Assembly: GCF_011090385.1 (NCBI RefSeq) | Contig: NZ_SEWW01000001.1 | Span: 124,001-188,000 of the forward strand | Direction of reading: 5' to 3' | Origin: Aquirufa beregesia | Lineage (GTDB): Bacteria; Bacteroidota; Bacteroidia; Cytophagales; Spirosomataceae | DNA length: 64,000 bases | Shown: positions 45,706 to 53,993 of the stretch, piece by piece | How the letters are laid out: the number at the start of each line of letters is the position of its first letter | Numbering within the stretch: the first letter of the stretch is position 1 | Notes under the pieces: model-generated | Seen by the model: only the letters and a program-made list of their open reading frames with translations | Database searches by the model: none | What the model was told of the DNA's origin: nothing | Program-made: the position numbers and the translations under genes

Positions 45706-47001
45706 ATGAATGAGATTTCTGTTTTCTGGTTTCGTCGCGATTTGCGTATAGAAGATAACGTTGGGCTTTTTGCAGCCTTAAGTAGCCCATATCCCATTTT
45801 ACCAATTTTTATTTTTGATCCTATTATTTTAGATAAATTAGAAAATAAAAAAGATGCCCGTGTCGAATTTATCCATCAGTCTCTCATTCAATTAAAAAAG
45901 GAAATCAAAAAACGAGGTGGCGATTTAGTGGTTATACATGAAAAACCTTTTGAGGCGTTTCATAGGCTGGCCCAGCAATTTCATATCAAACAGATTTATT
46001 CCAACCATGATTATGAAAGTTATGCCATAGCCAGGGATGCTTCCATCCAACAATGGGCAGAGAGTCAGGGGATCGGTTTTTATAGTTATAAGGATCAGGT
46101 TATTTTTGAAAAGAATGAAGTATTAACAGGTCAAAATACACCCTATACTGTTTTTTCTCCTTATTCGAGAAAGTGGAAAGAAAAGTTGGCTAATACCGAA
46201 TGGAGGCAGTTTGAATCTGAGAATTTGATAAACTATCTAAAAGCCTCCTTTGAATTACCGTCTTTAAATCAATTAGGATTTCAAGCCACAGGATTAAAAT
46301 TTCCGTCATTGACATTTTCAGATGAACTAATATTACACTACCAAGTAAACCGAAATTTTCCTGGATTGGATGCCACATCGCACGTTTCAGTCCATTTGCG
46401 TTTTGGAACTATTTCGATTCGCAAACTAGTAAAAAGGGCCCTAGGTAAATCAGAAACCTGGTTAAATGAATTAATTTGGCGTGATTTCTACTTTAATATC
46501 ACTTTTCATTTTCCTTATATTAGTCAAGGAATAGCCTTTAGAAAAGAGTATGATCGGATGAACTGGCGAAATAATGAACAGGAGTTTGAGGCTTGGAAAA
46601 ACGGTCAAACCGGATACCCTATCGTTGACGCTGGTATGCGAGAGTTGAATCAGACAGGGTTCATGCACAATCGAGTGCGTATGATAGTTGCCAGTTTCCT
46701 CGTCAAACATTTATTAATAGACTGGCGTTGGGGAGAGGCTTATTTTGCTGAAAAATTATTGGATTTTGACTTTTCTTCCAATAATGGTGGATGGCAATGG
46801 GCTGCAGGTTCTGGCTGTGATGCAGCTCCCTATTTCCGGGTATTTAATCCCTATTTACAAACTCAGAAGTTTGATAAAGATCTAACATACATTCGGAAAT
46901 GGGTACCCGAGTTTCAGGAATTTCATTATCCCAAGCCTATCGTAGATCATGAATTTGCTCGGAAAAGAGTGCTGACTGCTTATAAAGAAGCTTTAGGGTA
47001 G
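45706..47001 (+). CDS. phrB: Deoxyribodipyrimidine photolyase/cryptochrome
   Basis: The protein repairs UV-induced pyrimidine dimers using FAD and light. I choose the ATG giving MNEISVFWFRRDLRIEDNVG; the longer frame adds 31 residues that overlap the upstream promoter. The photolyase domain is followed by the FAD-binding domain with ELIWRDFYFNI, GYPIVDAGMRELNQTGFMHN, RMIVASFLVKHLLIDWRWGE, and SSNNGGWQWAAGSGCDAAPY. The 431 residues fit class I photolyases. Its end overlaps the convergent DUF3108 gene by 9 bp. Confidence 0.94.
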   Translation: MNEISVFWFRRDLRIEDNVGLFAALSSPYPILPIFIFDPIILDKLENKKDARVEFIHQSLIQLKKEIKKRGGDLVVIHEKPFEAFHRLAQQFHIKQIYSNHDYESYAIARDASIQQWAESQGIGFYSYKDQVIFEKNEVLTGQNTPYTVFSPYSRKWKEKLANTEWRQFESENLINYLKASFELPSLNQLGFQATGLKFPSLTFSDELILHYQVNRNFPGLDATSHVSVHLRFGTISIRKLVKRALGKSETWLNELIWRDFYFNITFHFPYISQGIAFRKEYDRMNWRNNEQEFEAWKNGQTGYPIVDAGMRELNQTGFMHNRVRMIVASFLVKHLLIDWRWGEAYFAEKLLDFDFSSNNGGWQWAAGSGCDAAPYFRVFNPYLQTQKFDKDLTYIRKWVPEFQEFHYPKPIVDHEFARKRVLTAYKEALG

Positions 47002-47784
47002 AGCCGAGTATATTGGTTTTCCTGCGATTTTATAATCTTCTAAATCGATACTCAAGAATCCAATCTTCAGATTCACTTCCATTTTGAATGGAATCTGGTA
47101 GTTATCTTGGCTTATCCAAAGTCTAATCGCATCTTTATCTTGGAACAAATTGTTTTTAGGTAAAACCAAAGAGGTACGAATGCAATTTTTGCTACCAAAT
47201 TTACTATCTACTTTCTCAAAGCCCTTTACGATACACCAGACTTCATATATTTGACCATCCACTAATATTTTAGCGCTCATTTTTTGGCCAATTTCTAATT
47301 CCTGCAAGTTCTTTTTACGTAAAAAATAATACCCAGATATTAAGTCCATCATGGAATTTGAAATGGATAGATTTTTGTCTTTGGGGGTATTTTGAGGGGA
47401 GGATATTTGAGCGATTCCTTTATCATGATAAAAATCTACGACTTCTTGTTTTTTGTACCGTCCTTCTCGCTTATTCATTTCGGCCTTGATGGGCAATAAA
47501 GTAGTGGGTTCCATGTAGGAAACCCATAAATCTAAAAGTGGACTAAATACATTGAAGATGCCGACTGTTTTTCCCTCAATCTCAATTTTTCTGGTTGGAA
47601 TCTGACGAATGGATCCCAAATTTGGACTACTTTTTATATTGGCCTCTGCCGCATTAATAAATCCTAAGTGAATTCGGTATTTTAATTGTTCTCCGCCCAA
47701 AAGTACATCTTTGTCTTGCGCTTTTAACGTGATGGATAGGCAAAATAATAATAAGAAGAAATAGGCAAAATTTTTTGTTTTCAA
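46993..47784 (-). CDS. Secreted DUF3108 protein
   Basis: The signal peptide MKTKNFAYFFLLLFCLSITL ends at KAQ, followed by a beta-rich domain with GEQLKYRIHLGFINAAEANI, the family's typical opening, and WVSYMEPTTLLPIKAEMNKR. Late strands are IRLWISQDNYQIPFKMEVN. The function of DUF3108 is unknown; the fold resembles a periplasmic lipid-binding or lipocalin-like barrel. The gene is alone on its strand, convergent with photolyase and divergent from recA. Confidence 0.85.
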   Translation of the reverse strand: MKTKNFAYFFLLLFCLSITLKAQDKDVLLGGEQLKYRIHLGFINAAEANIKSSPNLGSIRQIPTRKIEIEGKTVGIFNVFSPLLDLWVSYMEPTTLLPIKAEMNKREGRYKKQEVVDFYHDKGIAQISSPQNTPKDKNLSISNSMMDLISGYYFLRKKNLQELEIGQKMSAKILVDGQIYEVWCIVKGFEKVDSKFGSKNCIRTSLVLPKNNLFQDKDAIRLWISQDNYQIPFKMEVNLKIGFLSIDLEDYKIAGKPIYSALP

Positions 47785-47850
47785 AGGGTAGAAGGCTCAA
47801 TTTTCGGCAAGATAAGTATTAAAGAAATAAGAGTACAGAATATCAAGTAA

Positions 47851-47885
47851 TTTGATTAAATATTAGTGGCTATTTCCTATTTTTG
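47851..47885 (+). promoter_or_regulatory. recA promoter
   Basis: TTTG at 47851-47854 and TATTTTTG at 47878-47885 match the Bacteroidota -33 and -7 elements with 23-bp spacing. The expected start near 47893 leaves a leader of about 55 nt. I could not define a LexA box. Confidence 0.6.
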
Positions 47886-47947
47886 TTTAGCTAAATACAA
47901 AACAAATTAGTAGAAGCTATAAATACAATTTTATCAATCAACATACC

Positions 47948-49009
47948 ATGGCAAAACAAGCGAGCGAAGCTCAAGGCATAACATCTGAAAAATTAAAAGC
48001 CTTACAGACCACTTTAGAAAAATTAGATAAAGCTTATGGAAAGGGGACGGTTATGCGCCTTTCGGATAGTAAAGTCATGGATGTTCCTGTTATCTCAACA
48101 GGCTCTTTAGGTTTAGATTTAGCTTTAGGTATTGGTGGTGTACCTAGAGGTAGGGTAGTCGAAATTTATGGACCAGAGTCTTCGGGTAAAACTACGTTAA
48201 CATTGCATTGTATTGCCGAAGCCCAAAAGGCGGGAGGTATTGCAGCTTTTGTGGATGCAGAACATGCATTTGATCGTTCGTATGCAGAGAAATTAGGTAT
48301 CGATACTCAAAACTTGTTAATATCTCAGCCGGATAATGGAGAACAAGCATTGGAGATTGCTGAGCATTTAATTAGTTCAGGCGCCATTGATATCATTGTG
48401 ATAGACTCAGTAGCAGCTTTAGTTCCTAAAGCTGAGATAGAAGGAGAGATGGGAGATTCTAAAATGGGTTTACAAGCTCGATTGATGTCACAGGCTTTAC
48501 GTAAATTAACAGGAACCATCAATAAAACTGGATGTTGCTGTATTTTCATTAACCAATTGCGGGATAAGATTGGAGTGATGTTTGGAAGTCCAGAAACTAC
48601 TACGGGTGGTAATGCATTGAAGTTTTATGCTTCTGTACGTTTAGATATTCGTAGAGCTGGTCAAATCAAGGAAAGTGCAGACTCTATCACAGGTAATCGT
48701 ACTCGAGTGAAAGTGGTTAAAAATAAGTTAGCTCCTCCATTTAAAGTAGTCGAATTTGATATTATGTATGGGGAGGGTATTTCAAAAGCCGGTGAAATAC
48801 TGGATTTAGGAGTTGATTTTGGCGTGATTGATAAATCAGGTTCTTGGTTTTCTTACAATGGAAACCGATTGGGACAAGGGCGAGATGCTGTTAAAGATTT
48901 AATTAAGGATAATCCAGAATTAATGGAGGAATTGGAAGCTAAGATCAAAGAAAAAGTGAAAGGTGATGATTCTGTCTTGTTAGATAAAGTAGTCGTTACC
49001 GAAGAATAG
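47948..49009 (+). CDS. recA: Recombinase RecA
   Basis: RecA forms filaments on single-stranded DNA for recombination and the SOS response. The N-terminal [19 protein letters not shown], Walker A in [62 protein letters not shown] and [17 protein letters not shown] are diagnostic. At 353 residues it has the normal length and a short acidic tail. It is followed by its own terminator, which backs onto the dnaA stop. Confidence 0.98.
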   Translation: MAKQASEAQGITSEKLKALQTTLEKLDKAYGKGTVMRLSDSKVMDVPVISTGSLGLDLALGIGGVPRGRVVEIYGPESSGKTTLTLHCIAEAQKAGGIAAFVDAEHAFDRSYAEKLGIDTQNLLISQPDNGEQALEIAEHLISSGAIDIIVIDSVAALVPKAEIEGEMGDSKMGLQARLMSQALRKLTGTINKTGCCCIFINQLRDKIGVMFGSPETTTGGNALKFYASVRLDIRRAGQIKESADSITGNRTRVKVVKNKLAPPFKVVEFDIMYGEGISKAGEILDLGVDFGVIDKSGSWFSYNGNRLGQGRDAVKDLIKDNPELMEELEAKIKEKVKGDDSVLLDKVVVTEE

Positions 49010-49030
49010 AAAAAAATTACTAGATAAATG

Positions 49031-49061
49031 AAAAGTCTCTCGATTATCGGGAGACTTTTTT
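49031..49061 (+). terminator. Terminator of recA
   Basis: AAAAGTCTCTCG and CGGGAGACTTTT form a 12-bp stem with one T-G pair and loop ATTAT, followed by T. It lies about 21 bp after the recA stop and just before the convergent dnaA stop. Confidence 0.88.
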
Positions 49062-50475
49062 AGTGGGTGTTAAGATTAAATCGATTGAATAGTTTTTTGA
49101 CTGTTTTCTCGACTGTTTTATCTGTTTCCATAGCTTCGGAGATGGATTGCACTGCATGAATGACGGTACTGTGATCTCTTCCACCAAAATGGTATCCTAT
49201 CGACTTCAGTGGGAGATTCGTTAATTCCTTTAACATATACATGGCCACTTGTCGCGGAAATACATTTTCTTTCTTACGGCATTTCCCTTGCAAAGTACTT
49301 AGGTCTACCGAAAAGTGGTGTGTCACAGCCTCAAGAATGTTTTCAACACTTAATTCTTTTTCTTGTTCATTAACAATGCTCTTCAGGGTAGCTTTTGCCA
49401 AATCCAAATCAATCTCTTTTCTGGTTAAGGATGCTTGAGCCATTAATGAAATAATCACACCTTCTAATTCTCTAACATTGGTTTGAATGGAATGAGCTAA
49501 GTATTCTAAAACTTCGAAATCTATTTGAATACCATCATCCTGTAATTTTTTCTGAATGATAGCAATTCGAGTTTCAAAATCGGGTTGTTGTAGATCTGCC
49601 GTTAATCCCCATTTGAATCGACTTAATAAACGGTCTTCCATACCAGCTAAATCACGTGGTGCACGGTCAGAGGACAATATGATTTGTTTCCCTGATTGAT
49701 GTAGGTGATTGAAGATATTAAAGAATGTTTCTTGCGTCTTCTCTTTTCCTGATAAGAATTGAACGTCATCGATAATGAGTACATCCACTTGCAAATAGAA
49801 ATTAGTAAATGCTTCTATGGAATTATTGCGAATGGCATTCACAAACTGATTGGTGAATTTCTCTGTAGAAACGTAAAGAACAAATTTGTCAGGAAACTGT
49901 AGCTTAATTTCATTACCTATTGCCTGAATCAAGTGTGTTTTACCTAATCCTACACCACCATAAATCATTAAGGGGTTAAAAGAAGTTAAACCGGGTTTAT
50001 TGGCCACAGCCATTCCAGCGGCACGCCCAAGTCGATTACAATCACCTTCGATGAATTTATCAAACGTATATTTGGGAATTAAGTAGGAATCTAATTCCAA
50101 AGAATCCAGATTTTTAAACTGAAAAGGACTTTTTGCCGCCTGTTGGTTGATAAAATCTTTGCTTGGATTTTGGTTAGTCGTAGGTAAATTAAATGATAAA
50201 GGAGGATTTTTACGATCACCCTTATCTACGATGATGGAGTATTCCAACATACCTTGTCGACCAATGGTATGATCTATCGCTTTTCTCAGAGATGATACGA
50301 AGTTTTCTTCTAACCATTCATAGAAAAATTGAGAAGGAACCTGTATCGTTAAGGTATTATTTTGAAACTTTAAAGGAACAATTGGGCTAAACCAAGTCGT
50401 GAAACTCTGCTCAGAAATATCATCACGGATGATATTCAAGCATTTATTCCACAATTCGGTTACTGCAATTTGCAT
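49060..50475 (-). CDS. dnaA: Chromosomal replication initiator DnaA
   Basis: DnaA binds DnaA boxes and opens the replication origin. The N-terminal domain (LWNKCLNIIRDDISEQSFTT) is followed by a linker with NLPTTNQNPSKDF, the AAA+ core with PLMIYGGVGLGKTHLIQAIG, VLIIDDVQFLSGKEKTQETF and SRFKWGLTADLQQPD, and the C-terminal helix-turn-helix with RQVAMYMLKELTNLPLKSIG and GRDHSTVIHA. The length of 471 residues is typical. The gene is alone and preceded by a 430-bp AT-rich interval. Confidence 0.98.
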   Translation of the reverse strand: MQIAVTELWNKCLNIIRDDISEQSFTTWFSPIVPLKFQNNTLTIQVPSQFFYEWLEENFVSSLRKAIDHTIGRQGMLEYSIIVDKGDRKNPPLSFNLPTTNQNPSKDFINQQAAKSPFQFKNLDSLELDSYLIPKYTFDKFIEGDCNRLGRAAGMAVANKPGLTSFNPLMIYGGVGLGKTHLIQAIGNEIKLQFPDKFVLYVSTEKFTNQFVNAIRNNSIEAFTNFYLQVDVLIIDDVQFLSGKEKTQETFFNIFNHLHQSGKQIILSSDRAPRDLAGMEDRLLSRFKWGLTADLQQPDFETRIAIIQKKLQDDGIQIDFEVLEYLAHSIQTNVRELEGVIISLMAQASLTRKEIDLDLAKATLKSIVNEQEKELSVENILEAVTHHFSVDLSTLQGKCRKKENVFPRQVAMYMLKELTNLPLKSIGYHFGGRDHSTVIHAVQSISEAMETDKTVEKTVKKLFNRFNLNTH

Positions 50476-50905
50476 ATAAAAATCCTTTTTTTTAGGGTCA
50501 AAAATTCCTCGTTGAAGTATTAGCCATAGAAGACATACTTCAAATGTTTAAAATTTCAAATAATGGTTTGGGTACCTAGGGAAACGATAAAGCTTCACTT
50601 AAGCGGGGAGACAAAAATAGTAAAATTCAAGGTCGTTCCAAATCTAAAAAAAAATATTTTCAACTTATTTTTAGTAAAAAAAGTGCATTAAAATTTGGAA
50701 CTAAAAATTGTTCAATTTTTATGTACTTCAGGTGTATTTTGGCTTGAAAAAATATAAGAAAAAAAAATAAAAATATTTTGAATCAAAAACGTAGTTATTT
50801 AAACATAGTCTAAAATTGAATCTGCTTTACTATGTATAAGTATCTGAAAATCAGTATGTTATATTAATTCAGTGAACTGGAGTGTAATTTGAAAGAATTT
50901 TTAAT
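50476..50905. other. 430-bp AT-rich interval upstream of dnaA
   Basis: No gene is supported. The region has many A and T tracts. I found no canonical TTATCCACA DnaA boxes by eye, and only loosely similar TTTTCAACTTAT. It probably contains the dnaA promoter. An origin role is possible but not supported. Confidence 0.5.
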
Positions 50906-51757
50906 CTAAACAATTACGCGCAAATAATTTGGAATAATTTTAATAGTATGTTGTAATTCTTTTGTCTGCAAATTTTCCCCATCCATATGGTACAAAGTGC
51001 CAACAGGAACGCTGAATTCATATCTTTGGCAAGATTGTATCGATACTTTTTTATGTTGGGAGATATTCTTGAAAAATAGGCTAATTCCAAGTTGGGCTGA
51101 TTCCCAAATAGTTAACGGCTTAACTTTCACTACTTCAAAGTTCCCATCTTGCAGATTGGAGTAAGGGGAAATGTAGGCATTATTGCCAAACTGGTTGGCA
51201 TTGGCAAATGTCATAGAAAAAAGGACTTCATTGCTTTCTTCTGTCTGATGAATAGCTATGGCTTTGTACCGAACGATGGATTTGATGGAAGACTTGATGT
51301 AATTCACCAATCCTCTTTTTTTGCCTTGGGCAAATTGGTGGGCGACAAAAGCATCAAAGCCGATACCAGCGGTGCAGAAAAAAGCATCTTGATTCCAAAA
51401 GGCCACGTCGATTAAGATTTCATTTCCCTGAATAGCTTGTTGCAACGCTTTAGAAAATGTCAGATGTAAGCCTAAATGTCTGGCTAAACCATTTCCTGAA
51501 CCTATCGGGATAATTCCTAGAGCGGTTTCAGAACCTATCAAAGCACTGGCTATCTCATGAATGGTGCCATCTCCTCCAATAGCGATGACTTTTTGAGCCC
51601 CATTTTGTAAGGCTTGCAGGGCTAAATCATGAGCATGACCTGCATATTCAGTAAAATGTAATTGGCTATTTTCAATCTTTTCTAATTTTTGAAGCATTTG
51701 CTTTTTACTTGCATTACTTTTGCTTCCAGAGTTGGGATTGTAAATAAAGTGGATCAT
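50906..51757 (-). CDS. Diacylglycerol/sphingolipid kinase family protein (YegS-like)
   Basis: The DAGK catalytic domain is seen as MIHFIYNPNSGSKSNASK, KVIAIGGDGTIHEIASALIG, LGIIPIGSGNGLARHLGL and the later FFCTAGIGFDAFVAHQFA. The family phosphorylates lipids such as diacylglycerol or sphingoid compounds. I use the ATG start, supported by a TAACTTTG element covering the upstream TTG. The length of 283 residues is usual. An alpha-oxoamine synthase gene 1.8 kb away could make a sphingoid or capnine-like substrate, which is inference. Confidence 0.9.
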   Translation of the reverse strand: MIHFIYNPNSGSKSNASKKQMLQKLEKIENSQLHFTEYAGHAHDLALQALQNGAQKVIAIGGDGTIHEIASALIGSETALGIIPIGSGNGLARHLGLHLTFSKALQQAIQGNEILIDVAFWNQDAFFCTAGIGFDAFVAHQFAQGKKRGLVNYIKSSIKSIVRYKAIAIHQTEESNEVLFSMTFANANQFGNNAYISPYSNLQDGNFEVVKVKPLTIWESAQLGISLFFKNISQHKKVSIQSCQRYEFSVPVGTLYHMDGENLQTKELQHTIKIIPNYLRVIV

Positions 51758-51775
51758 GCCTTTTAATTTCAATTG

Positions 51776-51783
51776 CAAAGTTA
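51776..51783 (-). promoter_or_regulatory. Lipid-kinase gene -7 promoter element
   Basis: CAAAGTTA on the plus strand reads TAACTTTG on the minus strand, an exact match to TAnnTTTG, 19 bp upstream of the chosen ATG. Confidence 0.55.
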
Positions 51784-51820
51784 GACGCTATTTTTTATTA
51801 ATAATTAATATACCTACAAT

Positions 51821-52225
51821 ATGTATTCAGTTGGAGATAACTACGAAATTGAATTTAGTTTTACTCAAGAGCAAGTAAACGACTTCTGTAAAATTTCAGG
51901 AGATTTTAATCCATTACATTGGGATGAGGCATTTGCAGCCCAAACAGTATTTAAAAAGCCCATCATTCATGGTGCACTCATTGCCAGTGTTTTTTCTCGT
52001 GTCATGGGAATGGAGTTCCCTGGGCAGGGGAGTGTGTATTTAAGTCAATTGTCGGAATTTAAACGCCCGCTTTATGTCGACTTAGTTTACCAAGCTAAAT
52101 TTACGGTAACTAGCATTGATCCGATCAAGCATACGGCAGAAATTCAAACTCAAGTGTTTGACAAGGAAAGAGGAAAGTTGATGGTCGATGGAATAGCTAA
52201 AGCTATGAATGCGGAAAAGTTTTAA
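51821..52225 (+). CDS. MaoC-like (R)-specific enoyl-CoA hydratase
   Basis: The 134-residue hot-dog protein has the catalytic block ISGDFNPLHWDEAFAAQTVF (Asp and His) and KPIIHGALIASVFSRVMG, with the typical end strand. It likely hydrates trans-2-enoyl-CoA to (R)-3-hydroxyacyl-CoA. It diverges from the lipid-kinase gene and is convergent with the histone-like gene, with a shared terminator. A lipid-related role fits the neighbours. Confidence 0.93.
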   Translation: MYSVGDNYEIEFSFTQEQVNDFCKISGDFNPLHWDEAFAAQTVFKKPIIHGALIASVFSRVMGMEFPGQGSVYLSQLSEFKRPLYVDLVYQAKFTVTSIDPIKHTAEIQTQVFDKERGKLMVDGIAKAMNAEKF

Positions 52226-52227
52226 CA

Positions 52228-52262
52228 TAAAAAAGCCCGTTACGATTAACGGGCTTCTTTTA
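52228..52262. terminator. Bidirectional terminator between maoC-like and histone-like genes
   Basis: GCCCGTTA and TAACGGGC form an 8-bp stem with loop CGAT, flanked by six A on the left and T-rich sequence on the right. It suits termination of both convergent genes. Confidence 0.85.
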
Positions 52263-52280
52263 ATCAAGAAATTAAACTAA

Positions 52281-52460
52281 TTATTTTCCTGAGTTCTTTT
52301 GATTTTGAACTTCAGTACGAATTTCTTGAGCTAAAGTTTTTAGTTGCTGTAAGCCACCTCTAACGCGTGTTCCTGCTGCTTGGTTTCCTTTATCGTAGAA
52401 TTTTTCGAAATCTGATTCTAATGACAAAACGAGGTCTTTCACTTGTGCAAATCTGCTCAT
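52281..52460 (-). CDS. Histone H1-like DNA-binding small protein
   Basis: A 59-residue frame, short enough to be missed by many gene callers, reads MSRFAQVKDLVLSLESDFEK, then FYDKGNQAAGTRVRGGLQQL and KTLAQEIRTEVQNQKNSGK. The FYDKGNxAAGTRVRxGxQxL core is characteristic of the Bacteroidota histone H1-like (Hc1-related) proteins. It should bind DNA as part of the nucleoid. The gene is monocistronic and ends near a strong bidirectional terminator. The family call is firm from the motif; function is by family. Confidence 0.9.
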   Translation of the reverse strand: MSRFAQVKDLVLSLESDFEKFYDKGNQAAGTRVRGGLQQLKTLAQEIRTEVQNQKNSGK

Positions 52461-52616
52461 AATAATTTGATTTTGTAGGTTGTAAAAATAGATTGTCTTA
52501 TTTCGCTGTTTGAAGCGCTTATAAGGCGAAATTTAACAAAAAACTTAATCCATACAAACTATTTCTATGAAAAAACCCAAAAAAAAGTTAAAAAAGTTAA
52601 AAATGGCCAATAAAAC

Positions 52617-53870
52617 TTATTTTACGCCATTTAAAACCTTATAATAACCGTCTTTTAATCTTTTTTGAACTTCAGCAAAACATTCCGTTGTATATTCAAT
52701 ATCAGCTTGAGTATGTGAGGATGTTGGGATAATTCTCAACATAATCTGACCTTTAGGAACCACAGGATAGACAACAATACTGCAGAAAATACCCATGTTT
52801 TCGCGCAGGTCTCTTACTAAAGAAGTTACAGCTGCAATATCATATTCACCATGTAAGAATACTGGAGTAACAGGTGATTGAGTTTCACCGATATCAAAAC
52901 CTTTTTCTTTTAAACCTTTTTGTAAAGAGCGTACGTTTTCCCATAAACGTTCTCTCAATTCAGGATGTTTTTTAATTAATTCCAAACGCTTCATTCCTCC
53001 AATAACAAAAGGCATAGGTAGGGCTTTGGCATAGGTTTGTGAGCGCATATTGTATTTTAAGTACATGATGATGTCCTTAGGTGCAGCTACAAAGGCTCCA
53101 ATGGCTGCCATGGATTTAGCAAACGTTGAAAAGTATAAATCGATACCTTCTGTACAGTTTAAAAATTCACCTACTCCTTTGCCATTGGCACCCATCGTTC
53201 CAAATCCATGAGCATCATCCACCAATAAACGGAAGTCGAAGTCTTTCTTCATCTCCACTATTTTATCCAATGAACCCACCTTTCCAGACATACCAAAAAC
53301 ACCTTCAGTAATAACCAAAATTCCTCCTCCCGTCTCTTGGGTCTTTTTGGTCGCACGTTCTAAATTCTTACGCAATGAATCCATGTCATTGTGATTGAAT
53401 TTATAATAGTCACCCATTTTAGCTTTGTGTAAACGGATACCATCAATTAGACAAGCATGTGATTCAGCATCATATACTATGATATCACGGTGATCTACCA
53501 TACATTCTATGATGGACATGACACCTTGGTATCCATAATTTAAAAGAAAGCAATCTTCTTTTCCGACGAATTCAGCCAATTGTTTTTCAAATTCTTCATG
53601 CTCATCGGTATTTCCAGACATCATTCGAGCTCCCATTGGGTAAGCTAAACCATATTTGGCTGCTGCATCCGCATCTGCCTTTCTTACTTCAGGGTGGTTA
53701 GCTAGGCCTAAATAATTATTTAATGACCAGTTGAGCATCTCTTTTCCCATGAAGGTCATTCTTGGGCCAAGTTCTCCTGTTAACTTTGGAAATGAAAAAT
53801 AATGGTGGGAGTAATGCGCATGAGCACCGATTGGCCCCATGTTTTTAACAACTTTCTCGAAAATATCCAC
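52617..53870 (-). CDS. Alpha-oxoamine synthase (serine palmitoyltransferase or cysteate acyltransferase-like)
   Basis: This is a PLP enzyme of the KBL/SPT/AONS family, 417 residues. Blocks are LNWSLNNYLGLANHPEVRKA, GARMMSGNTDEHEEFEKQLA, YDAESHACLIDGIRLHKAK, LLVDDAHGFGTMGANGKGVG and a motif FSTFAKSMAAIGAFVAA, where the lysine is the expected Schiff base. Members condense an amino acid with an acyl-CoA. In Bacteroidota the likely roles are sphingolipid (serine) or sulfonolipid/capnine (cysteate) synthesis. It is divergent from ggt, with facing promoter elements. Confidence 0.8.
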   Translation of the reverse strand: MDIFEKVVKNMGPIGAHAHYSHHYFSFPKLTGELGPRMTFMGKEMLNWSLNNYLGLANHPEVRKADADAAAKYGLAYPMGARMMSGNTDEHEEFEKQLAEFVGKEDCFLLNYGYQGVMSIIECMVDHRDIIVYDAESHACLIDGIRLHKAKMGDYYKFNHNDMDSLRKNLERATKKTQETGGGILVITEGVFGMSGKVGSLDKIVEMKKDFDFRLLVDDAHGFGTMGANGKGVGEFLNCTEGIDLYFSTFAKSMAAIGAFVAAPKDIIMYLKYNMRSQTYAKALPMPFVIGGMKRLELIKKHPELRERLWENVRSLQKGLKEKGFDIGETQSPVTPVFLHGEYDIAAVTSLVRDLRENMGIFCSIVVYPVVPKGQIMLRIIPTSSHTQADIEYTTECFAEVQKRLKDGYYKVLNGVK

Positions 53871-53910
53871 TGTAAGTATCTGTTTTAATTAAAAAAACTT
53901 AAAATATTCA

Positions 53911-53931
53911 CAAAGTTAAATTATATTTTTG
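53911..53931. promoter_or_regulatory. Back-to-back promoter elements, alpha-oxoamine synthase and ggt
   Basis: CAAAGTTA at 53911-53918 reads TAACTTTG on the minus strand for the alpha-oxoamine synthase gene. TATTTTTG at 53924-53931 is the plus-strand element for ggt. The two -7 elements are only 5 bp apart, so their start regions partly compete. Confidence 0.6.
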
Positions 53932-53993
53932 TTATGACAACGCTCACCGAAGAGCTTTTAACAATTGAATGTTTTCAAATTAAATTCTTCATC

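Noticed and set aside
50476-50905. Possible oriC upstream of dnaA
   Set aside because: The interval is AT-rich, but I found no canonical DnaA boxes by eye, and dnaA is often distant from the origin in this phylum.
52567-52644. 25-codon lysine-rich frame beginning MKKPKKKLKKLK
   Set aside because: It is A-rich low-complexity sequence running into the 3' end of the alpha-oxoamine synthase gene on the other strand, with no promoter or conservation evidence.
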